In this document: piece after piece, positions 36,139-45,431 of the stretch
Layout: each line of letters begins with the position of its first letter
How positions within the stretch are numbered: the stretch's first letter is position 1
From: Betaproteobacteria bacterium
Lineage (GTDB): Bacteria > Pseudomonadota > Gammaproteobacteria > Burkholderiales > Casimicrobiaceae
Direction: 5' to 3'
DNA: 64,000 nucleotides
Assembly: GCA_004293675.1 (NCBI GenBank)
Contig: READ01000041.1
Span: 1-64,000, forward strand
Translations under genes and position numbers: made by a program
Notes under the pieces: model-generated
What the model saw: only the letters and a program-made list of their open reading frames with translations
Told to the model about the DNA's origin: nothing
The model's database searches: none

Positions 36139-37914
36139 ATGATCGATATGCTCCTCAATGTTGGTGTTCCTGCGGCAATTGTGCTCTTCACATTGCTCCT
36201 GATTGGAATAATTTTTGCGCGCCTGTACCACCGCGCGACTAAGGAAACCGCGTTCGTACGTACGGGATTGGGCGGGCAAAAGGTCATCATGGACGGCGGC
36301 GCGATCGTATTGCCAATCTTCCACGAGGTCATTCCAGTCAACATGAACACGCTCAAGCTCGAAGTGTCGAGACGAGATGAACAGAGTCTGATCGCCCTGG
36401 ATCGCATGCGCGTTGACGTAGCTGCGGCGTTTTTCGTGCGTGTGAAACAGCTGGCCGAATCCGTGAGCATGGCTGCGCAAACCTTGGGCCGAAAGACGAT
36501 GGAGCCCTCCGAGCTCAAAAATCTCGTCGAAGATAAGTTCGTGGACGCGCTTCGCGCAACGGCGGCGACCATGACGATGCAAGAGCTGCAAGACAAGCGC
36601 CGTGACTTCGTGCAAGCCGTGCAAAACGCGGTGGCAGAAGACTTAGAAAAAAACGGACTGGAGCTCGAATCGGTCTCGCTAACGAGTCTCGATCAGACGG
36701 CAAAGTCGTTTTTCAATCCGAGCAATGCGTTCGACGCCGAGGGCTTAACGCGATTGACCGAAGAAACAGAATCGCGTCGCAAGCGTCGCAACGATATTGA
36801 GCAGGACACCGAAGTACAGGTGCGCACCAAGAATCTGGAAGCCGAGCGCTTGAAGCTCGACATCACGCAAAAACAAGAGTTTGCAACACTCACGCAGCAA
36901 CAACTGATCGCCAACGCCAAGGCGGATCAAGTCGCTGAAATAGCAAAGATTGAAGCGGAGCGCCAGCGCGAAGCCGAAGAGGTGCGGATCAACGCGGAGC
37001 GATTGGTCAAAGAGCGCCGCATCGAAGCCGATCGTACCGTCAACAGTGCCGAGATTGACAAAAATCTCGCGGTGCAAAAAAAGCAGATTGAGGCGGACCG
37101 TGAAACCAAGATCAAGCAGGCTGAGCAACGCCAATCAGTGGAAATTGCCAACCAAGATGCCGCCATCGCCATCGCGAAGAAATCCGAGGAACAATCACAC
37201 GCCGACGCCGCAGCCAATGCCGCGCGTTCGGCCGCAGTTAAAGCCGAGGAATTAGTCAACACATCACGCGAGCTCGCAATCGCTGAGCGCCAAAAATCGA
37301 TTCAGTTGATCGAAGCCAGCAAGGACGCCGAGCAGCAGGCTATCGCAGTGACGGTCGCCGCTGTGGCGGAGCGCGAAGCCGCAGAAAATCGTGCGCTGGC
37401 GGTCAAGGTCGAGGCGGATGCAAAGCGAATCGCCTCACTCGCCGAAGCCGAGGGTATTTCAGCAATCAACGAAGCTAAAAACATCTTGGGCGCCGCGCAA
37501 ATTGATCTGGCCGTGCGACTCCAACTGATTCAATCGCTGCCGTTAATCATTCAGCAGGCGTCTAAACCGCTTGAGAAGATTGATTCGATTCGATTGTTTC
37601 AAGTCAACGGTATGCCCACCGGAGGTATGAACGCAGGCGGGTCCGGTGGGGCTGGCGGTAATTCGGCTGCTGGCACGCTGCCCGAGCAGGTCGTAAATTC
37701 CGCCTTGCAGTATCAGGTCGCCAAGCCCATTGTGGACGCCATCATGAAGGACGCGGGACTCGCCAATCCGTCGCTGACAGGCATCGCGCAAACGGTCGCT
37801 GACATGGTCTCTATGGCTGGCGCCGGAACCTCCGGCGTGACGCCTGCGCTCGTTCCCACGAGCAGCGGGTCGGCTAGTTTTCGGGACGGCGTTGAGGTGA
37901 AAATTAAGCCTTAG
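36139..37914 (+). CDS. yqiK: Flotillin (YqiK-type SPFH protein)
   Basis: 591 residues. An N-terminal membrane helix (VPAAIVLFTLLLIGIIFARL) is followed by an SPFH/Band-7 domain (about 30-210) with FVRTGLGGQKVIMDGGAIVL typical of YqiK. A long Ala/Glu-rich coiled coil (about 210-460) precedes a Gly/Ser-rich C-terminal tail (GGMNAGGSGGAGGNSAAG). Bacterial flotillins organise fluid or ordered membrane domains. Start ATG 36139 has GGAAAA upstream; the TTG five codons earlier is unlikely. It is the last gene of the operon. Confidence 0.92.
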   Translation: MIDMLLNVGVPAAIVLFTLLLIGIIFARLYHRATKETAFVRTGLGGQKVIMDGGAIVLPIFHEVIPVNMNTLKLEVSRRDEQSLIALDRMRVDVAAAFFVRVKQLAESVSMAAQTLGRKTMEPSELKNLVEDKFVDALRATAATMTMQELQDKRRDFVQAVQNAVAEDLEKNGLELESVSLTSLDQTAKSFFNPSNAFDAEGLTRLTEETESRRKRRNDIEQDTEVQVRTKNLEAERLKLDITQKQEFATLTQQQLIANAKADQVAEIAKIEAERQREAEEVRINAERLVKERRIEADRTVNSAEIDKNLAVQKKQIEADRETKIKQAEQRQSVEIANQDAAIAIAKKSEEQSHADAAANAARSAAVKAEELVNTSRELAIAERQKSIQLIEASKDAEQQAIAVTVAAVAEREAAENRALAVKVEADAKRIASLAEAEGISAINEAKNILGAAQIDLAVRLQLIQSLPLIIQQASKPLEKIDSIRLFQVNGMPTGGMNAGGSGGAGGNSAAGTLPEQVVNSALQYQVAKPIVDAIMKDAGLANPSLTGIAQTVADMVSMAGAGTSGVTPALVPTSSGSASFRDGVEVKIKP

Positions 37915-37950
37915 CCCGGATCAGCGTCTCCCTAGAGTAGATTGCGTCAT

Positions 37951-38319
37951 TCAACCCTTCGGCGGCTCCCACAACTCAAACTTATTCCCCTCAAGGTCGT
38001 AGCCCCAGGCAAAGCGGCCTTGTTCGGATTCTTCGAGTTTGTCGTCGATTCGCACGTCGCCGGCGCGGAGCTGATCGAGCATGGCGTCTAGGTCGGCCAC
38101 GCGCCAATTGATCATTGCGACTTGGCGTTTGGGCATGTAATCGCTTTTCTCTTCGAACACGCTCCAGTAGGTTTCCTCTCCTGCGGTGTGGGTGGTGGTC
38201 GCGCCACCCCATTCGGTGATGTCGACGCCGAGGTAGCGGAAATACCATTTGCGCAGAGCCTCTGCATTTTTCGCTCGGACGAAAACCCCGCCGAGCCCTA
38301 AGACCTTTTGTCTTGCCAT
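37951..38319 (-). CDS. VOC family (glyoxalase-like) protein
   Basis: 122 residues from ATG 38319 (MARQKVLGLGGVFVRAKNAE). A vicinal-oxygen-chelate fold with two beta-alpha-beta-beta-beta units: GGVFVRAKNAEALRKWYFRY, LGVDITEWGG and then QVAMINWRVADLDAMLDQLR, ending in DLEGNKFELWEPP, whose Glu is a usual metal ligand. The substrate is not inferable. It is 2 bp downstream of a small membrane protein gene. Confidence 0.88.
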   Translation of the reverse strand: MARQKVLGLGGVFVRAKNAEALRKWYFRYLGVDITEWGGATTTHTAGEETYWSVFEEKSDYMPKRQVAMINWRVADLDAMLDQLRAGDVRIDDKLEESEQGRFAWGYDLEGNKFELWEPPKG

Positions 38320-38321
38320 TG

Positions 38322-38519
38322 TTATTTCTCGTTCATCATCTTTTGAAGTTTGCGGCCAAGGCGAAGCAGAAGCCACGTGGCGATAATCGCCCCGAGTGCG
38401 GCGCTCGCCCACATGCCGGGCTTGTAGCGCAGAAAAAACAGCGAACCCATCAAGAAGCCCAATGCGCCACCAGAGAGCACGCCCGTGAGCACGCACGCTA
38501 CATACAAAAACCAAGTCAT
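38322..38519 (-). CDS. Small membrane protein
   Basis: 65 residues with two hydrophobic helices (FLYVACVLTGVLSGGALGFL, WASAALGAIIATWLLLRLG) and a basic C-terminus (RKLQKMMNEK). No family recognised. It is tightly packed between the thioredoxin-like gene (4 bp overlap at the ATG) and the VOC gene (2 bp gap), which supports it being real. Confidence 0.7.
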   Translation of the reverse strand: MTWFLYVACVLTGVLSGGALGFLMGSLFFLRYKPGMWASAALGAIIATWLLLRLGRKLQKMMNEK

Positions 38520-39070
38520 TTTTTAGCCTTTAACGATTCAACGGCACTTCGCGCCAGCGCCTCAACATAGCCCGCATGGTAATCGGCGTTAGCGATACCC
38601 ACGATGGGCTCGCCCAACAATTTTCCATCGCCGTCAACGAGCATCACGGTCGGTGTGAAGCTGCCCTTGCGCGCTTTGGCAAATTCGATGTTGGTGACCT
38701 TCTTGCCGTCAAAATCGATCAGGGATTTGTCGTCATCGATGGTCACCTGTCTGAATTCGATGGCGCTGCGCCACGCCGGGTCACGAAACATCGGAACCAC
38801 CGCCGTGCGAAGCGAGTAGCGACAAAAGTGGCAACTCTGCAAATTGAAAAATAGCAGGATGGGTTTCTTCTCAGCGCTCGCCTTGGACCCGTCACGCTTT
38901 AAATCGACGGCGACCGGCAAAATTCGCTCCCAATCGCGGCTCGAATTTTCAAGCTTACTTTCGTCAATCGACGCTGCTGATTGTGCAAGCGCGGTGCCGC
39001 CGAGCACGCCGCTTAAAAAAGCCAATGCGATAATCGTTCGCAACACCTTAAAAAACTGTGAATTTCGCAT
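38516..39070 (-). CDS. Exported thioredoxin-like protein
   Basis: 184 residues from ATG 39070 ([20 protein letters not shown]), with GAGGGA nine bases upstream; a few upstream ATGs are in frame. A signal peptide probably ends near GGTALAQ. The thioredoxin-like fold has [20 protein letters not shown], where C-x2-C (CHFC) is the redox motif, and [18 protein letters not shown] contains the cis-Pro. Likely a periplasmic thiol-disulfide protein. The start codon overlaps the hemC start on the other strand. Confidence 0.85.
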   Translation of the reverse strand: MRNSQFFKVLRTIIALAFLSGVLGGTALAQSAASIDESKLENSSRDWERILPVAVDLKRDGSKASAEKKPILLFFNLQSCHFCRYSLRTAVVPMFRDPAWRSAIEFRQVTIDDDKSLIDFDGKKVTNIEFAKARKGSFTPTVMLVDGDGKLLGEPIVGIANADYHAGYVEALARSAVESLKAKK

Positions 39071-39995
39071 GAGCGAATCCCTCATCATTGCCACCCGTGA
39101 AAGCCCGTTGGCGCTCGCACAGGCGCATCATGTCAAAGCCGAATTAGAGAGTGTATTCCCCGAGCTCGCCGTGAGCTTGCTGGGCATGACCACACGGGGC
39201 GATCAGATTCTTGATAAACCGCTCGCCAAAATTGGCGGCAAAGGCTTATTCATTAAGGAGCTTGAGGTCGCGTTGCAAGAGGGCCGCGCGCACTTGGCCG
39301 TGCATTCGCTCAAAGACGTGCCGATGGTGTTGCCCAAGGGCTTTTCGTTAGCCGCGATTTTGCCGCGAGAAGATCCGCGTGATGCGTTCATTTCCAATCG
39401 ATTCGCATCGCTCGATGCACTGCCCGCTGGCTCAGTCGTGGGGACATCGAGCCTCCGTCGCGCTGCGGTGCTCAAGCGTCGCTATCCAGCGCTGAGTTTT
39501 GCGCCGCTTCGTGGCAATGTCAACACGCGTCTTCGAAAGCTCGATGACGGCGAATTCGACGGCATCATCTTGGCGGCGGCCGGCCTCATTCGTCTAGGAA
39601 TGCAAGCCCGTATCACCGCTTGCATTCCAGTTGAAGTTTCACTGCCTGCACCGGGCCAAGCAGCGCTGGGTATCGAAGTTGTTTCAGACGACGATGACAC
39701 CGCCGATATTGTTGCCGAGCTCGATCACGCGCCCACGGCCATTTGTTGCGCGGCCGAGCGCATGGTCAGCCGACTGTTAGGCGGTAGCTGCGAGCTGCCG
39801 CTGGGCGCATTTGCTGATTTTGTGGACGGTGATCAACCGTTGCGGCTGCGCGCGTTTGTTGCCAACCTAGACGGTAGTCAATACGTTGAAGTCGAAGCGT
39901 TTGGCACGCCCGATGCGCCCGAGGCTTTGGGGCAGCGGGTGGCCGACCAGCTCAAGTCCATGGGTGCCGAAGACATCATCAAAGGTTTGCAGTGA
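39069..39995 (+). CDS. hemC: Porphobilinogen deaminase (hydroxymethylbilane synthase)
   Basis: 308 residues. Polymerises four porphobilinogens to hydroxymethylbilane. The start [20 protein letters not shown] is standard, as are [37 protein letters not shown] and VHSLKDVPM. The dipyrromethane cofactor Cys is in [13 protein letters not shown]. The start ATG (39069-39071) shares bases with the divergent thioredoxin-like start (39068-39070). It overlaps hemD by four bases (GTGA). Confidence 0.97.
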   Translation: MSESLIIATRESPLALAQAHHVKAELESVFPELAVSLLGMTTRGDQILDKPLAKIGGKGLFIKELEVALQEGRAHLAVHSLKDVPMVLPKGFSLAAILPREDPRDAFISNRFASLDALPAGSVVGTSSLRRAAVLKRRYPALSFAPLRGNVNTRLRKLDDGEFDGIILAAAGLIRLGMQARITACIPVEVSLPAPGQAALGIEVVSDDDDTADIVAELDHAPTAICCAAERMVSRLLGGSCELPLGAFADFVDGDQPLRLRAFVANLDGSQYVEVEAFGTPDAPEALGQRVADQLKSMGAEDIIKGLQ

Positions 39996-40819
39996 GTACT
40001 GATTTTCATTTGGGTATCCCGAAAGCAACGCAGGCTGGACCGTTGTCGGGCAAACATGTTTTGATTACGCGGCCGGTCATGCCCGCTTCGCGCACCGCGC
40101 AGCGCTTGGCGGCGCTTGGGGCAACGCCGTATGTGTTTCCCACGACGATCATCGAACCCCCGGCCGACAGCGCGCCATTGGCCGCCGCGATGTCTCGCCT
40201 TGACCACTACTACGCGGCGATTTTTGTGAGTCCTAGCGCCGTTGAGATGACGCTAGCGCCCATGGGGATTCAGCCGCGAACGGTGCCAACCCAGCTGCAA
40301 GTATTCGCACCCGGTCCGGGCACGGCTGAGGCGTTGAATTTACTCGGCGTCTCCTCCGTTTTGATTCCTGAAACCTCGTTTGATAGCGATGGATTGCTCG
40401 CGCTGGAAGCGTTGTCGGCTAAACAGGTTTCTGGCAAACGTGTGGCGATCTTTCGCGGCAACGATGGGCGCGAAGTCTTGCGTGATGAGTTAACGAAGCG
40501 CGGGGCATCGGTCGAGGCCATTACGGCGTACCACCGACGCGCCCCGAAGACACCGCCCACTGGCCTGCTGGAACTACTTGCCCGTGGCGAAATCAACGCC
40601 ATTTCGGCGATGAGTAGCGACGCCATCGAAAACCTCATGACGTTGCTGAGTGGATCAAAACAAGCAGCCGCAACGCTCAACCTACCGCTTTATGCGAGCC
40701 ATCCGCGCATTGCAGAGACTGCGAAAGCCGCCGGTTTTCGAAACGTCATCGAGACGCAGGCCGGCGATGCAGGTCTAATCACTTCATTGCTAGCAAACAA
40801 AAATGTAGAGCGCGTTTGA
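39992..40819 (+). CDS. hemD: Uroporphyrinogen-III synthase
   Basis: 275 residues, GTG start overlapping the hemC stop (GTGA). It cyclises hydroxymethylbilane. The sequence is variable in this family, but the pattern is seen: [44 protein letters not shown] and [20 protein letters not shown], and a second-domain [16 protein letters not shown]. The usual downstream hemX/hemY genes are absent; a 2-hydroxyacid dehydrogenase follows. Confidence 0.9.
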   Translation: MSTDFHLGIPKATQAGPLSGKHVLITRPVMPASRTAQRLAALGATPYVFPTTIIEPPADSAPLAAAMSRLDHYYAAIFVSPSAVEMTLAPMGIQPRTVPTQLQVFAPGPGTAEALNLLGVSSVLIPETSFDSDGLLALEALSAKQVSGKRVAIFRGNDGREVLRDELTKRGASVEAITAYHRRAPKTPPTGLLELLARGEINAISAMSSDAIENLMTLLSGSKQAAATLNLPLYASHPRIAETAKAAGFRNVIETQAGDAGLITSLLANKNVERV

Positions 40820-40862
40820 AGTCATTTCGAACGCCACATTCAACGCACTCACCTAAAGAATC

Positions 40863-41822
40863 ATGAAACCAGAAATTGTCGCTATTGCTCCGCTGCCTGA
40901 TTTTTTCGCCAAACCCCTTAACGAAAATTTCATCGTTCACGATCTCAGCGGTGCGACCGATCGCCGAGCATTGATCGACAAGATCGCGCCAACAACCCGT
41001 GCAATGGTGGCGTTTGGCGGCTCGCAAATCTCTCCTGAGCAGCTGCAAAACTTTCCGCATCTAGAGATCGTTTCGGTGTTTGGTGTTGGCTATGACGGTA
41101 TCCCGCTAGCTGCCTGTGAAGCGCGCAACATCAAAGTCACCAATACCCCCGATGTGTTGAATGACGAAGTGGCAGATACGGCCGTTGCGCTCACACTCAT
41201 GACCTGTCGGCAGCTGGTGGCATCGCACAAATACGTCGAAGCGGGCGAATGGTTGAAGGGTCAATATCCGCTCACCAATTCGCTGTGGGGAAAGACCGTC
41301 GGCATTATTGGCTTAGGGCGCATCGGTAAAGAAATTGCCACGCGACTGCAAGCGATGAAGATGAACGTGTCTTACTTCGGGCGCAATCCGCAAGCCGTCG
41401 CACATCGCTATTACGCCAGTCTGGTCGATATGGCTCGTGATGTGGATGTGCTCATAGCCATCACGCCTGGCGGCGCAGGGACCAAGCACCTGGTCAATGC
41501 GGCAGTGCTCGAAGCGCTCGGCCCGACGGGCTTCTTCATCAACGTAGCGCGTGGCTCTGTGGTTGATGAAGCTGCGCTGATTCATGCGATTGAAAACAAT
41601 CTCATCGCTGGAGCGGGGTTGGATGTGTTTGATGTCGAGCCTAAAGTGCCCGCCGCGTTGATGAATCGTGCCAACGTAGTGTTAACGCCGCACGTGGCGA
41701 GCGCTACGACCGAGACGCGTGTTGCCATGGGCAATCTGGTCATCGAAAATCTGGTGCGTCACTTCGCGGGCAAGTCAGTGAAAACACTGGTTCCAGAAAT
41801 GGTTGGAAAAGTAGCGCCCTAG
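40863..41822 (+). CDS. 2-hydroxyacid dehydrogenase (glyoxylate/hydroxypyruvate reductase-like)
   Basis: 319 residues. NAD(P)-dependent D-2-hydroxyacid dehydrogenase. Rossmann motif TVGIIGLGRIGKEIATRLQ; catalytic Arg in FINVARGSVVDEAALI, Glu in GLDVFDVEPKVP and His in VVLTPHVASATTETR. The dimer-swap N-terminal domain has VSVFGVGYDGIPLAACEAR. GhrB-like substrates are likely. It is convergent with and overlaps the following minus-strand gene's extended tail by 83 bp. Confidence 0.92.
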   Translation: MKPEIVAIAPLPDFFAKPLNENFIVHDLSGATDRRALIDKIAPTTRAMVAFGGSQISPEQLQNFPHLEIVSVFGVGYDGIPLAACEARNIKVTNTPDVLNDEVADTAVALTLMTCRQLVASHKYVEAGEWLKGQYPLTNSLWGKTVGIIGLGRIGKEIATRLQAMKMNVSYFGRNPQAVAHRYYASLVDMARDVDVLIAITPGGAGTKHLVNAAVLEALGPTGFFINVARGSVVDEAALIHAIENNLIAGAGLDVFDVEPKVPAALMNRANVVLTPHVASATTETRVAMGNLVIENLVRHFAGKSVKTLVPEMVGKVAP

Positions 41823-42789
41823 TGTAGTGTTGCGGAATTGATGCCACTAATAAAAACGATGGATTTTTCGTCGAATCTAGGCGCAAAGCACAGCAATAGC
41901 TGGCTATTGCGAGCATTTGCAACGACGAGTCGGCGGAAAAGACGCGTTTTTCGCGGAGCAGCCAGTGGCTGGCTCCTTCGATTCGGGCGATTTGGACGCC
42001 AGGCACGTGCGCTTCGATGCCTTCGAGCAACACAGGTCGAAGCGCAGTATCAGCCGTTCCGCAGATGATTTGAGTCGGAAGCGTTACTCGAAATGGCTCA
42101 GGGCGAAGCGCTGCGAAGAACGAAGCTGCGCGCCCCGCCGTCTCTGGCGTGTCGGGATACAGTGGTGACGCCCGGTAGTAATTGCAGCCGCCGGTTAATC
42201 CCCGCGCCCAGCAAGCGCGGTAGGCGGCAACGGCCTCATCGCCCGTGACCGATGCCATTTTCAGCAGTCGCTCAAAGCCGTTTTCGGCCAGCACCGCTTC
42301 CGCCCCCGGAGTCCGCAACCAATTCATGTAGCCGCTCGCCGCGATCTGCGCTTCGTCAAGCGCCAGTGCTTTCGCAAACATCAGGGTGTGCGGCGAGTTA
42401 ATCACCACAAATCGATCCATCAGCTCCGGCGATTGGGCGGCCAAACTCCAAGCCGCGGCACCGCCCCAATCGTGAGCAATCACTGCTCGCACACGACCTC
42501 TCGCTAGTTGATCAATGACCGCGCGAAGGTCGTCAAGGATCAAGCTCGTTTTGTAGGCGCCAACGTCAGTCGGTTGCGACGAGAGATTAAAGCCGCGCAG
42601 ATCAATGGCGTAGCAACGAAAGTCTTTTGAAAAGTGCGCTAGCTGCTCGCGCCACGCCCACCAAAACTCTGGAAAGCCGTGCACAAAAAACAGTGGTGGT
42701 GCATCGGCGGGGCCGCACGCAGCGACGTGCAAACGAATTGCTCCCGCTTGCGGACACTGCCGCTCAACCCACAGAGTCTCCATTTGCAT
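41740..42789 (-). CDS. Epoxide-hydrolase-like alpha/beta hydrolase with odd C-terminal tail
   Basis: 349 residues (349 codons). The alpha/beta hydrolase core is clear: HGFPEFWWAWREQL (H-G-x-P oxyanion), nucleophile Asp in AHDWGGAAAW and late His in GASHWLLRE. This gives an epoxide hydrolase or haloalkane-dehalogenase-like enzyme. Family members end about 20-25 residues after SHW; here the frame runs on for about 80 more residues (RVFSADSSLQMLAIASYCCA...), overlapping the 3' end of the dehydrogenase gene. The original 3' end was probably lost and replaced by downstream sequence. The active-site residues are intact, so it may still work. Confidence 0.85.
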   Translation of the reverse strand: MQMETLWVERQCPQAGAIRLHVAACGPADAPPLFFVHGFPEFWWAWREQLAHFSKDFRCYAIDLRGFNLSSQPTDVGAYKTSLILDDLRAVIDQLARGRVRAVIAHDWGGAAAWSLAAQSPELMDRFVVINSPHTLMFAKALALDEAQIAASGYMNWLRTPGAEAVLAENGFERLLKMASVTGDEAVAAYRACWARGLTGGCNYYRASPLYPDTPETAGRAASFFAALRPEPFRVTLPTQIICGTADTALRPVLLEGIEAHVPGVQIARIEGASHWLLREKRVFSADSSLQMLAIASYCCALRLDSTKNPSFLLVASIPQHYTRALLFQPFLEPVFSLTCPRSDAPDFR

Positions 42790-42809
42790 GATTAAGTAAC
42801 TTCGCTTTT

Positions 42810-43364
42810 TTAGTAGCGCTCACGCGGCGATTGCAACACTTGCATCTCGATCTGTAATCGCTGATCAGCATTGGCGATCCACACTTCGCCCTCTTGAATT
42901 GTGCATTGCAAGTCAAGTGATCCATCAGCGAGCGCAGCAAGCGCTTTACTGCTTGGACTCGCCACATTGTGTACCGTCAATTTGTGTTGCTTCGAGAGCG
43001 CATCGCTGTTTTGCTGCCACCACATTTCAGCGGTTTTTCCGCCGTACAGCAGCACGCTCACATGCTCCGCACGACCACAGGCTCGTCGCACCAAGCGCTC
43101 GTCGGGTAAGCCAACCTCGACCCATTCGGTGATCGATCCGGTCAGGTCCTTGTCCCACAGCGCGGGTTCATCGTCGGTGGAAATACCTTTGCCAAATGCC
43201 AAGGTGTCGCTCGCAAGCAGCGCAAACGCCAGCACGCGAATCATCATGCGCTCATTGGTTTCCGATGGATGACGTGCTAACACTAGGGCATGATCGGCGT
43301 AGTAGCCGCGATCAAGATCCGCAATGTTTAATTTGCAGCGAAAGATGGTTGAGCTGATGGCCAT
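42810..43364 (-). CDS. yaeQ: YaeQ family protein
   Basis: 184 residues. Closely follows the YaeQ pattern: STIFRCKLNIADLDRGYYAD, HALVLARHPSETNERMMIRV, LAFALLASDTLAFGKGIST, DDEPALWDKDLTGSITEWVE and VSVLLYGGKTAEMWWQQNSD. YaeQ has a PD-(D/E)XK-like fold. It has been proposed to affect transcription elongation in place of RfaH; the molecular role is unsettled. It is 20 bp upstream of the epoxide-hydrolase gene. Confidence 0.95.
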   Translation of the reverse strand: MAISSTIFRCKLNIADLDRGYYADHALVLARHPSETNERMMIRVLAFALLASDTLAFGKGISTDDEPALWDKDLTGSITEWVEVGLPDERLVRRACGRAEHVSVLLYGGKTAEMWWQQNSDALSKQHKLTVHNVASPSSKALAALADGSLDLQCTIQEGEVWIANADQRLQIEMQVLQSPRERY

Positions 43365-43378
43365 TCGAAAACGCTCAA

Positions 43379-43762
43379 CTAACCGCGAACGAAGAGGGTA
43401 ACGAGCGGGCTGTCACCGACTTGCCGCGAGCAATGACCGTGGAGCGCCCCATCAAACACTGCACCCGCTGGCAGTACGTCTGCGGAGTAGAAATGCTCAC
43501 CCGGTTTGAAATGTCGAAACGATCCGTCTTGCAGTCCGATGGCCATTTCGCCCCGCAAAATGAATACCCATTGCGGTGCGCCAGTGCAGTGAAAATCGCT
43601 TCGAAATCCAGCAGGACTCTGGCGCAGTTGATACCCGCCAGAGGCCATTAGTGCCGACAATCGCGACTCGGGCTTGCCCTGATCGAGCTCGATGGTTTCG
43701 GTTTTCCACTTTGCGCGTTGATCGGTGTCGGTAAAAAGGATGTGCTTCGTAAATGGGCTCAT
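43379..43762 (-). CDS. Cupin-fold protein
   Basis: 127 residues from ATG 43762 (MSPFTKHILFTDTDQRAKWK). A single cupin barrel with the usual two motifs, here HCTGAPQWVFILRGEMAIGL and HFKPGEHFYSADVLPAGAVF, with metal-ligand His/Glu positions only partly kept (first-motif H-x-H replaced). Ligand unknown. It is divergent from a thioesterase gene 47 bp away, so they share a promoter region. Confidence 0.75.
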   Translation of the reverse strand: MSPFTKHILFTDTDQRAKWKTETIELDQGKPESRLSALMASGGYQLRQSPAGFRSDFHCTGAPQWVFILRGEMAIGLQDGSFRHFKPGEHFYSADVLPAGAVFDGALHGHCSRQVGDSPLVTLFVRG

Positions 43763-43809
43763 GCGGGATGGCGCTGGACGGGCGAGCGCTGTGAAACTAT
43801 GATTGATCG

Positions 43810-44241
43810 ATGATGATAGACGAGCCCCCTTGGAAACATTCCCCGCTTCCGCCGTTTGAGCTGATTCGACAGGTTGCCCCAACCGACATTGATGAGCTGG
43901 GTCATGTCAATAACGTCGTTTACTTGGCTTGGGTGCAGGATGTTGCCGTGGCGCACTGGAATTCGCTAACTTCCCAGACGCTGCGTGAAACGCTGCTGTG
44001 GGTGGCGCTACGCCATGAAATTGATTACAAGGCTGAGGCGGTGTTGGGTGACAGCGTGATCGCTGTGACCTGGACGGGCGCGGCGCGCGGTCTGCGCTAC
44101 GCCCGACACACGCAGATTTTGCGGCAACGGGATCGCGGGCTACTGGCTGAGGCGGTCACCGACTACTGCCCGGTCAATGCTCAAAGTAGAAAACCGATGC
44201 GATTGCCGAATGACATCGCAGCTTACTTTCGTAAGGATTAA
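43810..44241 (+). CDS. Acyl-CoA thioesterase (hotdog fold, YbgC-like)
   Basis: 143 residues. The catalytic-type motif RQVAPTDIDELGHVNNVVYL with D-x-D/E-x-x-G-H-V-N-N is clear, with LAWVQDVAVAHW forming the central helix. The second half has LRHEIDYKAEAVLGDSVIAV. Typically hydrolyses acyl-CoA. It resembles, but is not the same as, the integron cassette thioesterase at 4.7 kb. The ATG three bases later is an equally likely start. Confidence 0.88.
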   Translation: MMIDEPPWKHSPLPPFELIRQVAPTDIDELGHVNNVVYLAWVQDVAVAHWNSLTSQTLRETLLWVALRHEIDYKAEAVLGDSVIAVTWTGAARGLRYARHTQILRQRDRGLLAEAVTDYCPVNAQSRKPMRLPNDIAAYFRKD

Positions 44242-44267
44242 AAAGCGCAGAGCTACAGCGATGCGCA

Positions 44268-44400
44268 CACCACCGTTCGTGGTGAGCCTGTCGAACCATG
44301 AGCGGCTCGGGGAGAGCGTTGTCTATTTGAAGTGTTGCTGATCTATTGCCGTTCATGGTTCGACAAGCTCACCACGAACGGAACTTCGCTCACCACGAAC
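44268..44400. repeat. REP-like inverted repeat pair
   Basis: The left arm (GTTCGTGGTGAGCCTGTCGA followed by ACC) and right arm (ATGGTTCGACAAGCTCACCA followed by CGAACGG) are inverted copies separated by about 55 bp, followed by a partial third arm GCTCACCACGAACG. Same family as at 1-300. It lies between the thioesterase and transglutaminase genes. Confidence 0.85.
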
Positions 44401-44444
44401 GCCCCCAATTACCTTGAGCGCAGGGAGCAGACGACTCGACGACG

Positions 44445-45431
44445 CTAGCCGCGCTGCGATTGGCTTTGTGTGCCCGAGCCTTGCGTCTGCGTCTGAGTTT
44501 GCGACTGCTGACGGCTTGCGCCGTGCGCCAACTCATCACTCGGCGCAACCGTCACCGCGACCTTAAGCGTATGCGTACCGCCGCCGCGGATGACGCCGCG
44601 AATCGGCGCGACGTCGGCGTAATCACGCCCGTAGCCGACCACCACATGGCTCTCGCCGGCGATGCAGTTGTTGGTGGGGTCAAATTCGAGCCAACCATAT
44701 TCGGGGCTGTAAACCGATACCCACGCGTGCGATGCGTCGGCTCCGATCAGTCGTGGTTTACCGGGTGGCGGTTGGGTCAGCAAGTAGCCGCTGACGTAGC
44801 GCGCAGACAATCCCAGCGAGCGCAAACAGGCGATCATCACCTGGGCGAAGTCTTGGCAGACGCCTACCTTTTTCTCAAGCGCCTCGGAGGGCGGTGTACC
44901 GACGTCGGTGGCGGCGGGCGTGTACTTAAATTCGCTGTGGATGCGCTGACACAGCGCCTTGGCGAGCCCGAATACCGTGGCACCGGGGCTGGCAACTTCC
45001 GATGCGTAGCGGGCGAAATCGGCGTCGATGGGGGCCAACGGTGAGGGCTGAGCGAATTCGCGCGACGCGTCGAAGCTCTGCGCCGCGTTGTAGAGCATGT
45101 GTTCGGCCACACTTTCCCAGCGGGGACTGTCGGGCACGGTGACGCGCTCCAGAGCGCCACTGAGCGAGTTGGGCAGCGCTTGAGTAATGACTTCGCTGTG
45201 CGCGCCGACGATCAGCGTGGTGTGCGGCGTGGCCATTTCAAAGTAGGTGCGCGGCTGGCCGTAGCTGTCCATGAATTCGCGGAGCGACTGCGGCTCCGGC
45301 GACGCGGTCAGCCGATGCGATAACACCGTTTGCCGCGCCGTAGCCAGCGGCCGAAGGTGCACGACGTGGTGCGCCTGTTCAACCGGACTGGCGTAGTCGT
45401 AGCGCGTTTCGTGGATGACCGATAGCTTCAT
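44445..45431 (-). CDS. Transglutaminase-like cysteine protease family protein
   Basis: 328 residues from ATG 45431 (MKLSVIHETRYDYASPVEQA). The N-terminal beta domain of this family ends near residue 110, followed by the transglutaminase core. The catalytic Cys is in KKVGVCQDFAQVMIACLRSL, the His in GADASHAWVSVYSPEYGWLE, and the Asp in FDPTNNC. The C-terminus is a low-complexity Ser/Gln/Thr tail (about 25 residues: QQSQTQTQTQGSGTQSQSQ). Such proteins are usually cytosolic; the role is unknown, but amidase or peptidase activity is likely. The tail differs from the family norm. Confidence 0.9.
   Translation of the reverse strand: MKLSVIHETRYDYASPVEQAHHVVHLRPLATARQTVLSHRLTASPEPQSLREFMDSYGQPRTYFEMATPHTTLIVGAHSEVITQALPNSLSGALERVTVPDSPRWESVAEHMLYNAAQSFDASREFAQPSPLAPIDADFARYASEVASPGATVFGLAKALCQRIHSEFKYTPAATDVGTPPSEALEKKVGVCQDFAQVMIACLRSLGLSARYVSGYLLTQPPPGKPRLIGADASHAWVSVYSPEYGWLEFDPTNNCIAGESHVVVGYGRDYADVAPIRGVIRGGGTHTLKVAVTVAPSDELAHGASRQQSQTQTQTQGSGTQSQSQRG

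Noticed and set aside
13112-41836. A 16-bp inverted match (CCGCAACACTACACTA) between 13112 and 41821
   Set aside because: A single match of this length is expected by chance in 64 kb, and no wider homology surrounds it.
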